This document shows, in pieces, positions 10,618 to 22,149 of a stretch of DNA of 64,000 nucleotides. A program made the position numbers and the translations under genes. The notes under the pieces were generated by a model, which worked only from the letters and a program-made list of their open reading frames with translations, ran no database searches and was not told the origin of the DNA. The DNA lies in assembly GCF_027244095.1 (NCBI RefSeq), contig NC_069661.1, forward strand, positions 192,791,501 to 192,855,500. Reading direction: 5' to 3'. Origin of the DNA: Hemicordylus capensis (Eukaryota; Chordata; Lepidosauria; Squamata; Cordylidae). Numbering within the stretch: the stretch's first letter is position 1; each line of letters begins with the position of its first letter.

Positions 10618-12395
10618 AATCATACTAATCAACCTTAAAAAGTTATTGTAAGATCTTACCAAAAAAGATTACAAAAAAGATCATGCATGTGAAGGACTTT
10701 GAAAATGCAACAAACCCATACAAAAACCAAGTGTTAGTGGCAGACAGGATAAGGAAGAGTACTCAGAGTAGTTCTGTTGAAATTAAAAGGACAAGTTGAT
10801 AACTTTTCTTACCATGTCAACTATTATTTCCATGCCTGTTCACAACAACTTTTCTACGGGCAGGCATGTTTCACAATGAATAGATAATTCATCTTTGGAG
10901 ATTCCACAGCATGTGAGTTGTATTATTTTGGGCTTGTATTATTTTACCCAGCTTAATGTGTGATCTCCATTTTTGCTATTGTGAAATGTTTCACTTAAAA
11001 AATACATTATTGTGATTAATAATGGTGAGACCTCCCCTCCCCTCCCCTCTCTTAGATAGGATTCAACACAAGTTTGCTTATTTATTATTTATTGTATTTG
11101 TGCACCACCAAATTTCATCAAACTTTAAATTAATTTATTTAAAATCAGGTCTAGTCTAAATCTAATTAAGAGGAGCATGCCATCACTAATCACAAGATTA
11201 GTGCCTGAGGACTTTGCTTCCCTTGTAAACGCAAAACATCTTATGTAGGTTTAACTGAGAACTTTAATAAGAAACAACTCAATTTCATTCCTCTCCTTTC
11301 TTCCTTCTTTCTCTCTGTCCTCCTGATTCCACCCCTCTCACTCTCTATAGGATACTCTCTAGGACAAAATTCTAAATAACAAAATTGATTATCAAATAGG
11401 ATACAACAGCCTGCTATAATTTCCTCTTATCGAGGTCACTGTCAGTTGGAGAAAGGAAAACAGCCAAGAGGGCTGGTGGCACAGAAGGAACTGACCTCCT
11501 TCAATCTGAGCCTGAGCTGAAAATGCCTGTGGAGGCTCCAGCAGCTGAAATGCACTTTCAACCCCACACTACCAATTTTAAATTTGGTGCAACATGCCAT
11601 TGCATCAAAGCAGTTGGCTGGGCGGGGGGCGTGGATCTGTAATATCTAAGTCAGGTGGTCTTGATCTAAAGATCTGTTTAAGAAATGCAGTTCAGTTCTT
11701 GCACACACAAAAATCAACAGATATATTGTTTTTATAGTCTGTTGGGGCTTTTCGGCAGCTCTCCAACAGTGGGCCAAGCAGGTCCTACATGCTGACCTCA
11801 AGGAAGAAGAAGGAACGCAGAGTAGGAGAAAAATACTCCTCAGACAGCCTAAGAGAGCTGTGATTGATGACATTAGTGGTAAATCCCATTATAAAACAGA
11901 AGGGTGTTGTATAAATCTGGGGGTGGACTCTTGGAGGGGGAATTTTTAATGGACTCTGGAAGTGTTCTGGAAAGCATATCTTCATTCTGAACTTCACTAG
12001 GCTTGAAATAAGGCCTGACACACCAATACAGGTTAGTGGTGTTGATAAACATCATGTAGGCCTGTGCCTGGGCACTGCTGCGACAATCACCATTTCTATT
12101 TAACGCTACAAAAGTATAGTGAGTATTCAGGTTAACTATGAATACTGTCGATGTCTCTATAATTGCAGCCAGAGAGGATAAGCCAGTCTTTCTTAAGATA
12201 GAATTGGTTAATTTATCAAGTGCAATGATTTTCAGAACCTTAACCATTCCTTCATGAGAGTAAAATAGGAGATTTCCAGCATGATCTTTACTGCCACTAA
12301 AAGTTCAAGATGAGAATCACAGAACTTTGAAAACTCTTATCCAGATAATTTAACAAAAAGCTGAGATTGGTAACACAATTATGAGTGCTAAAAGG
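10618..12395. other. Non-coding stretch
   Basis: No gene is recognised. A short ttatttattatttattg tract at about 11080-11100 followed by tgcaccacc may be a degraded L2 3' tail (minus strand). The rest is anonymous AT-rich sequence with a pyrimidine-rich patch near 11290-11340. Confidence 0.4.
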
Positions 12396-12452
12396 AAGGT
12401 AGAGGCAGTAGTTCAGTTATAGAGCACATACTTTTTGATTAAGTCCTGAGTT
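12396..12452 (+). mobile_element. Head of a tRNA-Ala-like SINE, truncated
   Basis: The sequence gtagttcagttatagagcacatac matches a tRNA A box (TAGCTCAGT-GGTAGAGC-type), and aagtcctgagttagaa suggests a decayed B box. It is the head of the SINE family also seen at 28905-29055 and 36392-36530. The copy stops where the CR1 3' end begins. Confidence 0.55.
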
Positions 12453-12661
12453 AGAACATATAAGAACATAAGAACAGCCCTGCTGGATCAGGCCCAAGGC
12501 CCATCTAGTCCAGCATCCCGTTTCGCACAGTGGCCCACCAGATGCTGCTGGAAGCCACAGGCAGGAGTTGAGGGCATGCCCTCTCTCCTGCTATTACTCC
12601 CTCCAACTAGTACCCGGAGGCACCCCACCCCCGAGGCTGGAGGTGGTCTACAGCCCTCCGA
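12453..12661 (-). other. CR1 3'UTR and octamer-type tail
   Basis: On the minus strand this holds the conserved CR1 end, finishing in GTTCTTATGTTCTTATATGTTCT-like repeats. In CR1 elements the 3' end with its short tandem octamer is recognised by the element's own reverse transcriptase. A second, interrupted copy of this UTR is at 54293-54960. Confidence 0.88.
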
Positions 12662-15523
12662 CTAGTAGCCATCAATAGACCTCTCCTCCATGAAGTTATC
12701 CAAACCCCTCTTAAAGCCATCCAGGTTGTTGGCTGTCACCACATTTTGTGGCAGAGAATTCCACAAGTTGATTATGCATTGTGTGAAAAAGTACTTCTGT
12801 TTGCTGGTCCTAGATTTTCTGGCAATCAATTTTATGGTATGACCCCTGGTTCTAGTGTTATGGGAGAGGGAGAAGAATTTCTCTCTGTCCACTTTCTCCA
12901 TACCATGCATGATTTTATAGACCTCTATCATGTCTCCCCGCAGTCATCTTTTTTCTAAACTAAATAGCCCCAGGTGTTGTAGCCTAGCCTCATAAGAAAG
13001 GTGCTCTAGGCCCTTGATCATCTTGGTTGCTTCTTCTGCACCTTTTCCAGTTCTACAATGTCCTTTTTTAGATGTGGTGACCAGAATTGTACGCAGTACT
13101 TCAGGTGTGACCACACCATAGTTTTGTATAAGGGTATTATAATATTATTTTTTTTCCAATCCCCTTCATAATGATCCCTAGCATGGAATTGGCCTTTTTC
13201 ACAGCTGCCGCACATTGAGTTGACACTTTCAACGAGCTATCCACCACGACCCCAAGATCCCTCTCCTGGTCAGTCACCGACAGCTCAGATCCCATCAGCA
13301 TATAGTTGAATTTGGGGTTCTTCATCCCAATGTGCATCACTTTACACTTGCCAACACTGAACCGCATTTGCCACTTTGTCACCCACTTACCCAGTTTGGA
13401 GAGATCCTTTTGGAGCTCTTCACAATCAGTTGTGGATTCCACTACCTGAAATAGTTTGGTATCATCTGCAGATATGGCCACCTCGCTGCTTACCCTGCTT
13501 CTAGATCATTTATGAATAAATTAAAAAGCACCAGTCCCAGTACAGTTCCCTTGGGGACCCCACTTCTTACTTCCCTCCATTGGGAAAACTCTCCATTTAT
13601 AACTACCCTCTGTTTCCTGTCTTTCAACCAGTTAGCAATCCACACATGTACTTGTCCCCTTATCCAATGACCACTAAGTTTCCTCAGGAGTCGTTGATGA
13701 GGAACTTTGTCAAAAGCTTTTTGGAAGTCCAGGTATACTATGTCAACTGGATCACCTTGATCCACACACTTGTTGACACTCTCAAAGAACTCCAAAAGGT
13801 TGGTCAGGCATGATTTACCTTTGCAGAAGCCATGCTGGTTCTCTCCCAGCAGGGCCTGTTGTTCTATATGCTTCACAATTTTATCCTTGAGGATGCTTTC
13901 CATCAATTTGCCTGGAACGAATGTTAAGCTAACTGGCCTGTAATTTCCCGGATCACCCCTGGATCCCTTTTTGAAAATTGGTGTTACATTTGCTACTCTC
14001 CAGTCCTCTGGTACAGAACCTGATTGCAGGGATAAGTTATATATTTTAGCAAGGAGGTCAACAATTTCACATTTGAGTTCTTTGAGGACTCTTGGATGGA
14101 TGACATCTGGCCCTGGTGATTTTTTAGTTTTCAGTTTTTCCAGACAGTTTAGAACATCATCCCTTGTCACTTCTATCTGGCTCAGTTCTTTAGCCGCCAT
14201 CCCCGAAAAGCCTGGTTCAGGAACAGGTATATGCTCAGTATCCTCTGCCATGAAGACGGACGCAAAGAACTCATTTAGCTTCTCTGCAACCTCCATATCC
14301 TCCTTAATAATCCCTTTCACTCCCTCATTGTCTAATGGTCCAACTGCCTCCCTGGCAGGTTTCCTGCTTCTGGTGTATTTAAAGAAGTTTTTGTTATTCC
14401 CCTTGATGCTTTTAGCTAAATGTTCCTCAAACTTTCTTTTCGCCTCCCTTATTGTTGTCTTGCATTTCTTTTGCCAGAGTTTGTATTCCTTTCTGTTCTC
14501 TTCATTTGGACAGGCCTTCCAATTTTGGAAGGAGATCTTCTTCCCTTTTATGGCTTCCTTGACAGTACCTGTTAGCCATGCTGGCGTCTTCCTGCACTTA
14601 GTGGTACCTTTCCTCTTTTGGGGAATACAATCTAACTAGGCTTCTGGTACTGTGGTTTTGAGTAAACTCCATGCATTCTAGAGCGAAGTGACTCTCCTGA
14701 TTTTCCCTTTCAGCTTCCTTTTCACCATACTCCTCATTCTAGAGAAGTTTCCTCTTCTGAAATTCAAAATGTCTGTGTTATACTTCCTTAGTGATTCTCT
14801 CTCCACATGTATGCTGAATTTGATGGCACTATGGTCACTGTTCCCTAAAGGGTCAATGACACTGACATCCCGCACCAGATCCTGGGTGTCACTCAGAATT
14901 AAGTCCAAGGTTGCCTTCTCTCTGGTCGGTTCCAAGACCAATTGTTCTAGGGCACAGTCATTTAGCGTATCTAGAAATCTGACCTCTTTGTCATGACCTG
15001 ACTGTGAATTTACCCAGTCTATGTGTGGGTAATTGAAGTCACCCATGATTACAGCCCTGCCTCTCCTAGACGCCTCCCTGATTTCCTGCTGCAACTCCCA
15101 GTCACTCTCAGCATTTTGATCAGGAGGGCGATAGCACGTCCCCAGTAGAACATTCCCTTTCAGGCCTTGTATTGTCACCCACATGGTTTCTGTGAAGGAC
15201 TCCAGTCCACCCAGGTTTTCTAGCTTGTTAGATTCTATGCCTTCTTTAACATACAGTGCTACTCCACCTCCAAGGTGCTCCTCCCTGTCCTTTCTATAGA
15301 GTTTATATCCAGGGATAACAGTGTCCCACTGGTTCTCACTCTTCCACCATGTTTCTGTTATGCCCACTATATCTATTTCTGCATTAGCCACCAAGCACTC
15401 CAGCTCACCCATCTTGGCTCGGAGGCTTCTGGCATTGGCATATAAGCATCTATACGCTGAATCTCTCACCTGATGTACGCTATCTTTCTTTTGACTCTTT
15501 GACCAGATGGCACAGTCTCCCAT
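12662..15523 (-). pseudogene. CR1 ORF2: endonuclease and reverse transcriptase, broken
   Basis: The N-terminal 281 residues (14678-15523) form an APE-type endonuclease with all usual catalytic landmarks: YANARSL, GITETWW, GDFNYPHIDW, LDLIL and SDHSAI. The 276-residue stretch at 13490-14320 is the reverse transcriptase fingers and palm: [38 protein letters not shown] and [19 protein letters not shown]. The catalytic DD follows at 13137-13481 in SADDTKLF, where the usual aromatic residue is Ser. The thumb/C-terminus is at 12662-13215. Endonuclease and palm are in the same frame, separated by stop codons (for example TAG at 14678-14680). A single-base loss near 13485 shifts the frame before the ADD box, and further shifts occur between 13215 and 12931. 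Confidence 0.93.
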
Positions 15524-15782
15524 CTGCTCTTTATGCAGTACTGCTCTGTCCCCTTCTGTTTTATCTGAATCCTTTGCACCCTCACACTTTAAAGGATGGT
15601 TTTTGCTGAACAGGATACTGCCCAGCTCCCATCAGCTGTTCCCCAGGTGTCATTTTAAAAGCTGCTCTGCAACCTTTATGATTTTAAGCACCAGCAGTCT
15701 GGTTCCATCTTGGTTCAAGTGCAGCCCGTCCCTTTTGTACAGGCCTTGCTTACCCCAAAATATATCCCAGTGCCTAACAAAT

Positions 15783-16550
15783 CTAAACCTCCTCCCGGCA
15801 CCAACGTCTCATCCATGCATTGAAACCCCTCAGCTCTGCCTGTCTCACTGTACCTGTGCGTGGAACAGGTAGCATTTCTGAGAATGCTACCCTGTGGGTC
15901 TTGGACTTCAATATACTACCTATCAGCCTAAATTGGGCTTCCAGGACCTCCCGACTACATTTCCCCACATCGTTGGTGCCAACATGCACCATGACAGTTG
16001 TCTCCACCCCAGCACTGCCTAAGAGCCTATCTAGATGCTGCGTGATGTCCGCAACCTTCACACCAGGCAGGCAAGTCACCGTGCGGTCAACACGCGAGTC
16101 ACAAACCCATCTCTCTATACTTCTAATGATCGAATTACCCACTACAAGAAGGCACCCATCCCCCAGAGGACTATCCCCTGTGCAAGAGGATACGGGCTCA
16201 TCATCCATGGAAAGGGTCCCTTCTAAAGGAGCATTTCCCTCTTCCTCAGACCGATGTCCTCCTTACCCGAGACCCTCATTCTCCCTGACAGCAGAAGAGC
16301 TATCAGCCCTGGAGTGGGATGTCTCTATCATGTCCCTGAAGGTCTCATCCACATGCCTCTTTGTCTCTCAGAGCTTCTCCAGATCTGCCACCTTGGTCTC
16401 AAGGGAACGAACTTGCTCCCTGAGAGCCAGGAGCTCCTTGCACCGAACACACAACCATGACTTCTGCCCATGGGGCAAATAGTCATACATGTGGCACTCT
16501 GTGCAATACACTGGGAAGTGCCCCCTCCCCTGCTGGCCTTCTGTCTTCAT
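15783..16550 (-). pseudogene. CR1 ORF1: zinc finger plus SGNH-hydrolase-like domain, broken
   Basis: The first 60 residues (16368-16550) carry a Cys-rich PHD-like finger, YCTECHMYDYLPHGQKSWLC then VRC, followed by a leucine-rich coiled coil (ELLALREQVRSLETKVADLEKL). A TGA in the same frame then cuts the protein. The later part (15783-16208) is an SGNH/GDSL-hydrolase-like domain: VVGNSIIRSIER (GNS block), then VHVGTNDVGK (GTND block). CR1 ORF1 proteins are known to bind nucleic acid and carry an esterase-like domain of uncertain role. The final segment is out of frame after 15785; its equivalent (FRFVRHWD...LYKRDRLHL) can be read in another CR1 fragment at 35.3 kb. Confidence 0.88.
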
Positions 16551-16619
16551 ACTGTTTTTGTTGGCTGTTTACAGTATTTAGAGATAGCTTATTAGAAGGA
16601 TAGCTCTCAGCTATAATGG

Positions 16620-17690
16620 TCAGGAATTTACTGTCCAAGCAGCCTTTCCCAAAAATATGAGGAAGGGATTTGTACTTACGTTCTCTTCTCCACCAGTCTC
16701 CTTGTGATCAATTGGGCTTGTTCCAGGCTCCCTTGCACACTTCCCACTAAACTCCTGCAAAACTCCTATGTCCTGTTTGCTATTCCTGTTCGCTATGCTC
16801 TTGGCCCTAAACCTCTTATGTAGAGAGTAGTCTTCCAACTGACACAGGTTGTGAGTCAAAGGAATGTGGGGCCTCCCCCAGCCTTAGCTGACTCCACCCC
16901 CTCCAGTCAGGGACAATAAACAAACACTGGAGTTAGCTAACCTTTGCAAATTCTAACCCTTGCAGGGACCAACAACAAACACCAGAGTCAGGGGCGTAGC
17001 AAGGTTGGAGTGGGACCAGAGACAAGATTTTAAAATGGGGGGCCCCCTCACTGAAGCTCAGCTTATGAAGTAAAGAAATCTTAAATGAGGCTAAACAGTT
17101 GTAACAAAAAGCATCTCTCTCTCTCCCTCTCCCCTATGTGACACAGTAGAACATCATCCTAAATTATTATTTTTTAAGGCTTTGTAAATTGTGGACGATG
17201 CAAGTCATTTAATGGTACTAGAGAAAGACATGCTGTTCTGGTAGCTCCAGGTCTTAACACTCACATCAGTTTCGGAGGATGAATACAACTGAAGGAAGCC
17301 CAGGTGGGTGTGCAGCTGGGGGAGTCAGTCATGTGGTTGCCTCTGGGGGGCCCCCAAGGCAGTGGGCCCCCAGACAACTGTCTCCCCTTGCCCTATTATA
17401 GTTATGCCCCTGACCGGAGTTAGCTAACCCTTGCAAATTCTAACCCTTGCAGGGACAAACAACAAACACTGAAGTTACCTAACCCTTGCAAATTCTAACC
17501 CTTGCAATTACAAACACACACACACCGAGACTAGGACTTATCCCTTAAAGAGAAACCAGCCCCTGAAAATCTCCCCTCCTCCTGTTAGTTGGCTTGAAGG
17601 GGGGAAGGGCTAGATGCTTAGAAAAGCTTGCTCACCTCCCCAAGATGTGTCTGCTCTTCACAGAGTAGTCTTCCAACTGTTCAGTCCTTA
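16620..17690 (-). repeat. CR1 5'UTR with internal tandem repeats, interrupted
   Basis: The motif gttagctaacccttgcaaattctaacccttgcaggga recurs about every 54 bp: once before the inserted hAT element (16928-16985) and about twice after it (17417-17510). A second, wider repetition is seen as agagtagtcttccaactg at both 16825 and 17662. Repeated 5'UTR units often carry promoter function in LINEs; that role here is inference. Confidence 0.7.
16989..17412. mobile_element. Non-autonomous hAT element inserted in the CR1 5'UTR
   Basis: The element starts CAGGGGCGTAGCAAGG and ends TTATAGTTATGCCCCTG, forming inverted termini. It is flanked by 8-bp duplications, accagagt (16981-16988) and accggagt (17413-17420), with one difference. 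CA...TG ends with an 8-bp TSD are the hAT signature. It is 424 bp and non-coding. The same family recurs at 20937, 27982 and 51027. Confidence 0.9.
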
Positions 17691-17817
17691 ACAGCTCCTT
17701 GCAGGGGTGGGGAAAGGTTTCCATTTGAAATACTGTAGAGTCACTGCCAGTGACCTCTGACCACTGGCTTAGAAGGACCAATGATCTGACTCAGTATAAG
17801 GCAGTTTCATATGTTCA
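17691..17817 (+). mobile_element. SINE 3' fragment (CAGTATAAGGCAG tail)
   Basis: The segment ends in gatctgactcagtataaggcagtttcatatgttc, the tail shared by the tRNA-Ala-like and 5S-like SINEs in this window. The head is missing. Confidence 0.6.
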
Positions 17818-19865
17818 AAAACAAGCCATTATTTGTTTTTTTAAACAATAAGCCACATTCCATTATCTGAAACATAGCTGCATCAATACGTATTTTTAGA
17901 CTCGCTACACATGCTATTTATTTACCAGACAGAAACTGACTAGGAGAGTTCAAAGAGATCTGTTGATTTTTGTTTCAAAGTCCTCCAATTAATTTCCTTA
18001 CTCATCAACAAATAGTTTTGAAGTTAAAATTGCTTGAGTGTCTTAGGTCTGAGTTTCTCAAAAGCAGAAGTTGACTGAAGTACTAGAGAACTGTTTTGGT
18101 GGTCCTTGAAGGCCTCTGAGTCTTCAGGGCCATATTTTCAGGGATATTGGGGCAGCAGAGGGAAGAGATCAGCAAAATATGTCTCTCCTCTACGTGTGAG
18201 AATGAAAAGTCTTTCCACATGCATAATGCTAGTCAGTATGTGACCCTGTATGTTTCTCCCAAATCCATATTGGAATATTGGACCATGAAAATCACAGGAA
18301 GATTTCATTTCTTATTAGACTTCCACACATACGCGAGCACGCAAGCACACACAGAGGGTTTGGACTGAGTACTAAATACCACCAAAATGGTATTTCTATC
18401 ATGAGTAACTCAAACCTTAGAAACGTGACAGGCCTGTAGCTCAGGGGAAGGCAAGGCAGGCTTGCCCCCACCCCCCACTTCTTCTCTGCCCCACTAGTTC
18501 TTTTACAAATAAGTATACGTGCTCCAGACCACAAGCTGTCTGCCTCCCTCTACGTTCTTTTGCTCCCCACCCCGCAAAAAAACACAATGAGACTGGCTAT
18601 GGGTCTGAAACTTGAGCAAATGTAACTTCAAACCTATTTCTAAAGAGGTTTATATCAAATCTGACAGTTGGGAGGGTCTCATAAACATATCAGTTTTCTG
18701 CTTATTGAGAAAGGAACAGCAGCAGCTATGTTAAAGGATAATGTAGGAGGGCATTAAAAACCTCATAAAGGATTCTATCACAAAAGCCCTCCTTAAGGCT
18801 GTACCATTTCTTAGCTTCTATTTTACATAATAATGCTTAGTTTGTCTAACACATAATCTGTGTCTTGATACCAAAACCGTACAATGGACTTTGCATCAGT
18901 GTGGGTCCTATAGACCGGGAATGGGCAGAAAGTAGCTTGAGGTCTGCTGGTAGAACTCTAGATGATTTACAGTGAATCACAATTGACTCCCAATGGTCCA
19001 ATAATAAATAAGGTGTTTTAGAATCCCTGATCCATAGTCATTCAGATGTAGGTTTGGACTTGTCTATGTGGGCCATGCCAGTGCCTGGCGCATTTGTAAT
19101 TGACTACCATTTTGCATCTTGCTCTCTCTCTCAGCCTCTATTTTTTACCTCATGGTGGTTGGTGGATTTCAAGGTTCTAATAAAAACAAAGTAGATCCCC
19201 CACAAGCATGAAAACTGCCTATGCCTACTGTAGGCCATATGATCTGTAACAAGCTTTACCATCTTTCTTCACATAAACTCCATTGACTATTTGCTGGCAT
19301 ATTATGAAGGGGAAAACAAGGCCAGTTCCTGCCTAGTTACAGTCATTTTGTCAAGCCAGATGCATGGCTAATATACAGTAAATACAAATTCATATTCAGA
19401 CATGCAAATCAGCAACTGAAGCTCAAATGACAAACAAGTATGTGCAAACCAGCCGTAAGCATGCTTTGAACGGGTCAGTCCTGTGGACTGAATCAACTCT
19501 GACTTGAACACAAATTCTATTTGAAAGGTGGGGACCAACAACCTCAAGGTATACCAACAGGTGTACCTTCTTTTTCTTAAGGCTTGTAATCTTTTCATTC
19601 GTATATTTTATTTATCTTTTCAGTAAAGAAATGATGTCTTCAGGGGAACTCATACTGTGGTCCCAAACAGTTTATCTGTATCCTGAATTACATCCCTACA
19701 ATGCAGGTGTAACAATGTAGGCAACTATTGATAATGTGCAATCCACTGTCCTGAGCTATCTTTGATAGTGAAACACGTCTTCTGATCAGGTTGACTGGAA
19801 GTCATCTTGTTGTTGGTCATTATCCTTTCTAGAGTATTCCTACCCCACCCCCACCTCCATAGCTT
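17818..19865. other. Non-coding stretch
   Basis: I see no gene or classifiable repeat. Open frames here are short and lack known motifs. Confidence 0.45.
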
Positions 19866-20166
19866 CAGAGTCACTGGCTGACGTTTCATGCAAGGAACCA
19901 CAGACCCAAGAGAGGGGGACATACACTGCTATAATCACACTACAATGGCGTGGGGGCTGCTCGATGCCTGCTTAGCATTGCGTCAGTGCAGCTGCAATGC
20001 GACTTCCATCATTCCCAATGGGAGTAGCATCACAAATGCACTGACGCAATGCTTAGTAGGCGCGGAGCAGCCCCGCCTCTGCAAGCAGCAGAAGAGTGCC
20101 TTGCAGCAGCACAACCATGTCTCTCTTGGATCTGCAGTTTCTTGCATGGTTGTCAGCCAGCCACTG
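19866..20166. mobile_element. Long-armed palindromic MITE
   Basis: The two halves are inverted repeats over more than 100 bp each. Left 'actggctgacgtttcatgc', 'cccaagagag' and 'ggggctgctcgatgcctgc' match right 'gtttcttgcatggttgtcagcc', 'ctctcttgg' and 'gcggagcagcccc'. The inner arms (tagcattgcgtcagtgca and tgcactgacgcaatgctta) are nearly perfect. There is no coding content. CAG...CTG ends suggest a hAT relative, but no TSD was found. Confidence 0.8.
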
Positions 20167-20936
20167 AAATGGGAGAAGAGGAGGAAGCAAGCAAAACCGA
20201 AGAAAATCAATTGTAATAAAAATAGCTCATCTCCTCTACAGGCTCCAGGACTGCATGCTCTTGCTCTCCAATGAGTAGCACACACTAGTCTCATAAAATC
20301 AATCATTAGAGCAGGGAGAGCAAATGGGTTGGTTAGTTATTTTCAAATGGTGTTCAAGTGTTGTTGTTATGGCAAACACATCCATTTGTTTCTGAACCAA
20401 TCTGAATCATATTATCATTTTAAGAGATGGAAGCTCTTGTAATATTCCCAGGCTTTTATGAGAAAGTGATCTCTTTTCCTGAGCAAAGTGATCTCTTTTC
20501 CTGAGTTGGTTAGCAGCAAAGGTGCCTTTAGGGGGTAGCCCATGGGACACGGGTCCTTAATGAATTACTCAGAGCCCTGAATTCCATCATCCACCTCCCT
20601 CCTTCATGACCTCTTCCAGAAAGGCAGTGCAACGGTGGATACACCTGCAGAGAGCATGGGAGAGATCTCCTAGCTTCACCTGGGTCTCTGCTGCTTCCAC
20701 CTTCCTAGGTACTATTAGAGACTTCAGAAAACATATGTAATTATTCTTGGGAGGTGGTGCTTCATGATTGAGTTTCATTTTCTAAGGGGGGCTGTGGGCA
20801 GTGCCCCTGGTTAGTAGAATTCTGGTTTCGGAGTTGCAGAGGTCTTTTCAGAAGGCATGGTTATAAAGCCCAATGGCACAGGGGGCAGAGCCAACTGGCA
20901 TGCTCCTGGTGTCACTGTACCAGGGTAATGTACCTT
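20167..20936. other. Non-coding stretch with a 22-bp tandem duplication
   Basis: At about 20463-20506 the unit aaagtgatctcttttcctgag occurs twice in tandem. Nothing else is recognised. Confidence 0.45.
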
Positions 20937-21115
20937 CAGGGGCACAGCTATAATTGAACAAGGGGGAACAAATGTCCCTGGGGCCCTGAGGGAGAGGAGC
21001 CTGCCTCTTGGGTGTCAGCTTGCTTTTCACTCACACCTCTCTAAGGAAGAAGGGGGAGCAGGGGCCAATCTTCACTTTTTGTCCCAGGGCCCGCTCCAAC
21101 CTTGCGATGTCCCTG
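20937..21115. mobile_element. Short hAT element with perfect 8-bp TSD
   Basis: Ends CAGGGGCACAGCTATAATTG and CAACCTTGCGATGTCCCTG are inverted. The flanks are tgtacctt at 20929-20936 and again at 21116-21123, a perfect 8-bp duplication. It is 179 bp and non-coding, in the CAGGGGCGTAGC family. Confidence 0.88.
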
Positions 21116-21629
21116 TGTACCTTCATTCAGTCATGATGGAACAATGTTAATATGCTGGCCAAAAGGAAGGCACAGACCCTAATCATTACACAAGAACCCC
21201 AAATGTTTCTCTCCCCTGTGCTTTGTATTTAGCAAGACTGTGGATATTAATTCTTAGACACTGTATTAAGCAGGAGTTCTTTTAGCTACATATGCACTAG
21301 TTCATTCCTGCTGAAGTTTAAATAGAAAGACACTGTTTGAGCACCGTAGACCAAACAAATATCAATCCTGCAATAGAATGAAAAGCTCTGAATTGCATAT
21401 ACAACATGAGCAATTTGGGTTCAAAAATAACAGAACAGGACAAATGATTGAATTAATGAGTTTTGCATTGTGATTACTGAAGTACAAATGAAGCTTCCTC
21501 TGCTAGTGTTTTCAAAGCCAATGGCTAGGCTGTATCCAGCAGCATAACAATGGATGGACAGGATATCCTCTCACCCAAGGCAATGACACATGACACAGGT
21601 AAGCTGGACAGACATGCTTATGCTTGACT
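21116..21629. other. Non-coding stretch
   Basis: Nothing is recognised apart from the target duplication at its left edge. Confidence 0.45.
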
Positions 21630-21650
21630 CACACATGTGTGTGTGCGCGT

Positions 21651-21688
<38 letters not shown>
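21630..21688. repeat. Alternating purine-pyrimidine tract (Z-DNA-prone)
   Basis: The tract passes from acacatgtgtgtgtg through cgcgtgcgc to a long (CA)n without breaking purine-pyrimidine alternation for about 59 bp. The TG arm can also pair with the CA arm as a hairpin. Such tracts are known to favour Z-DNA; formation here is inference. Confidence 0.9.
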
Positions 21689-21691
<3 letters not shown>

Positions 21692-22149
21692 CTATCCAGA
21701 AAGCAAATTCTTGGGTATTAAAGCTGGAACCTTCCCAGGGCACAATGACTGCTAGTTATAGCCCTGCTATAATTTGTTTTTGTGGAATGAAAATATTGCC
21801 TAAAGTATCTTAAATTTTGCATGTGTCTTTTCTTCAGATCTGTGCACTTCCTTACTTTGGTCAAAGAAAATTCAGGTTTTTAAAATAAACCTCAAGGGCA
21901 TGGGGCAGTTTTGACGTGTGTCTCTACTCCTCTCCCTGCTACTGCCAAAGGCAGCACAGACTCCCTTCCTCCCTTCCAAATCAGAAAATACAAATAAAAT
22001 AATGATATAAAATATTAAATTAATGATCTAAAACAGCAACATGCACGTGGCAATCTTATGCCAAGGCTTGTTTTTTAGAATGCTGAGGAGAAGCTGAGTA
22101 ACAGCAGCAAGTTTGGCTAGAGAAAAAAAGAGAGAGAGACTGAGAGGCT
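21689..22149. other. Non-coding stretch
   Basis: No gene or repeat is recognised. Confidence 0.45.

Larger units (their letters stand above)
12453..17690 (-). mobile_element. Long, nearly complete CR1 LINE
   Basis: This element on the minus strand keeps the CR1 layout: a 5'UTR with repeats (16620-17690), ORF1 (about 15785-16550), ORF2 (about 12662-15523) and a 3'UTR (12453-12661). The 3'UTR ends in 'GATGCTGGACTAGATGGGCC', 'CTGATCCAGCAGGGCTG' and TTCTTATG repeats, the hallmark 3' end of reptile CR1 elements. A 424-bp hAT element interrupts the 5'UTR at 16989-17412. Without it, the CR1 is about 4.8 kb, close to full length. Both frames are broken by a few stops and frameshifts, so it is not coding-competent. 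Upstream lies a SINE fragment (17691-17817). Confidence 0.92.

Noticed and set aside
14678-16482. Plus-strand open frames of 100-222 residues (for example 13971-14639 and 15820-16482)
   Set aside because: They lie opposite CR1 ORF1 and ORF2, whose minus-strand translation shows the conserved domains.
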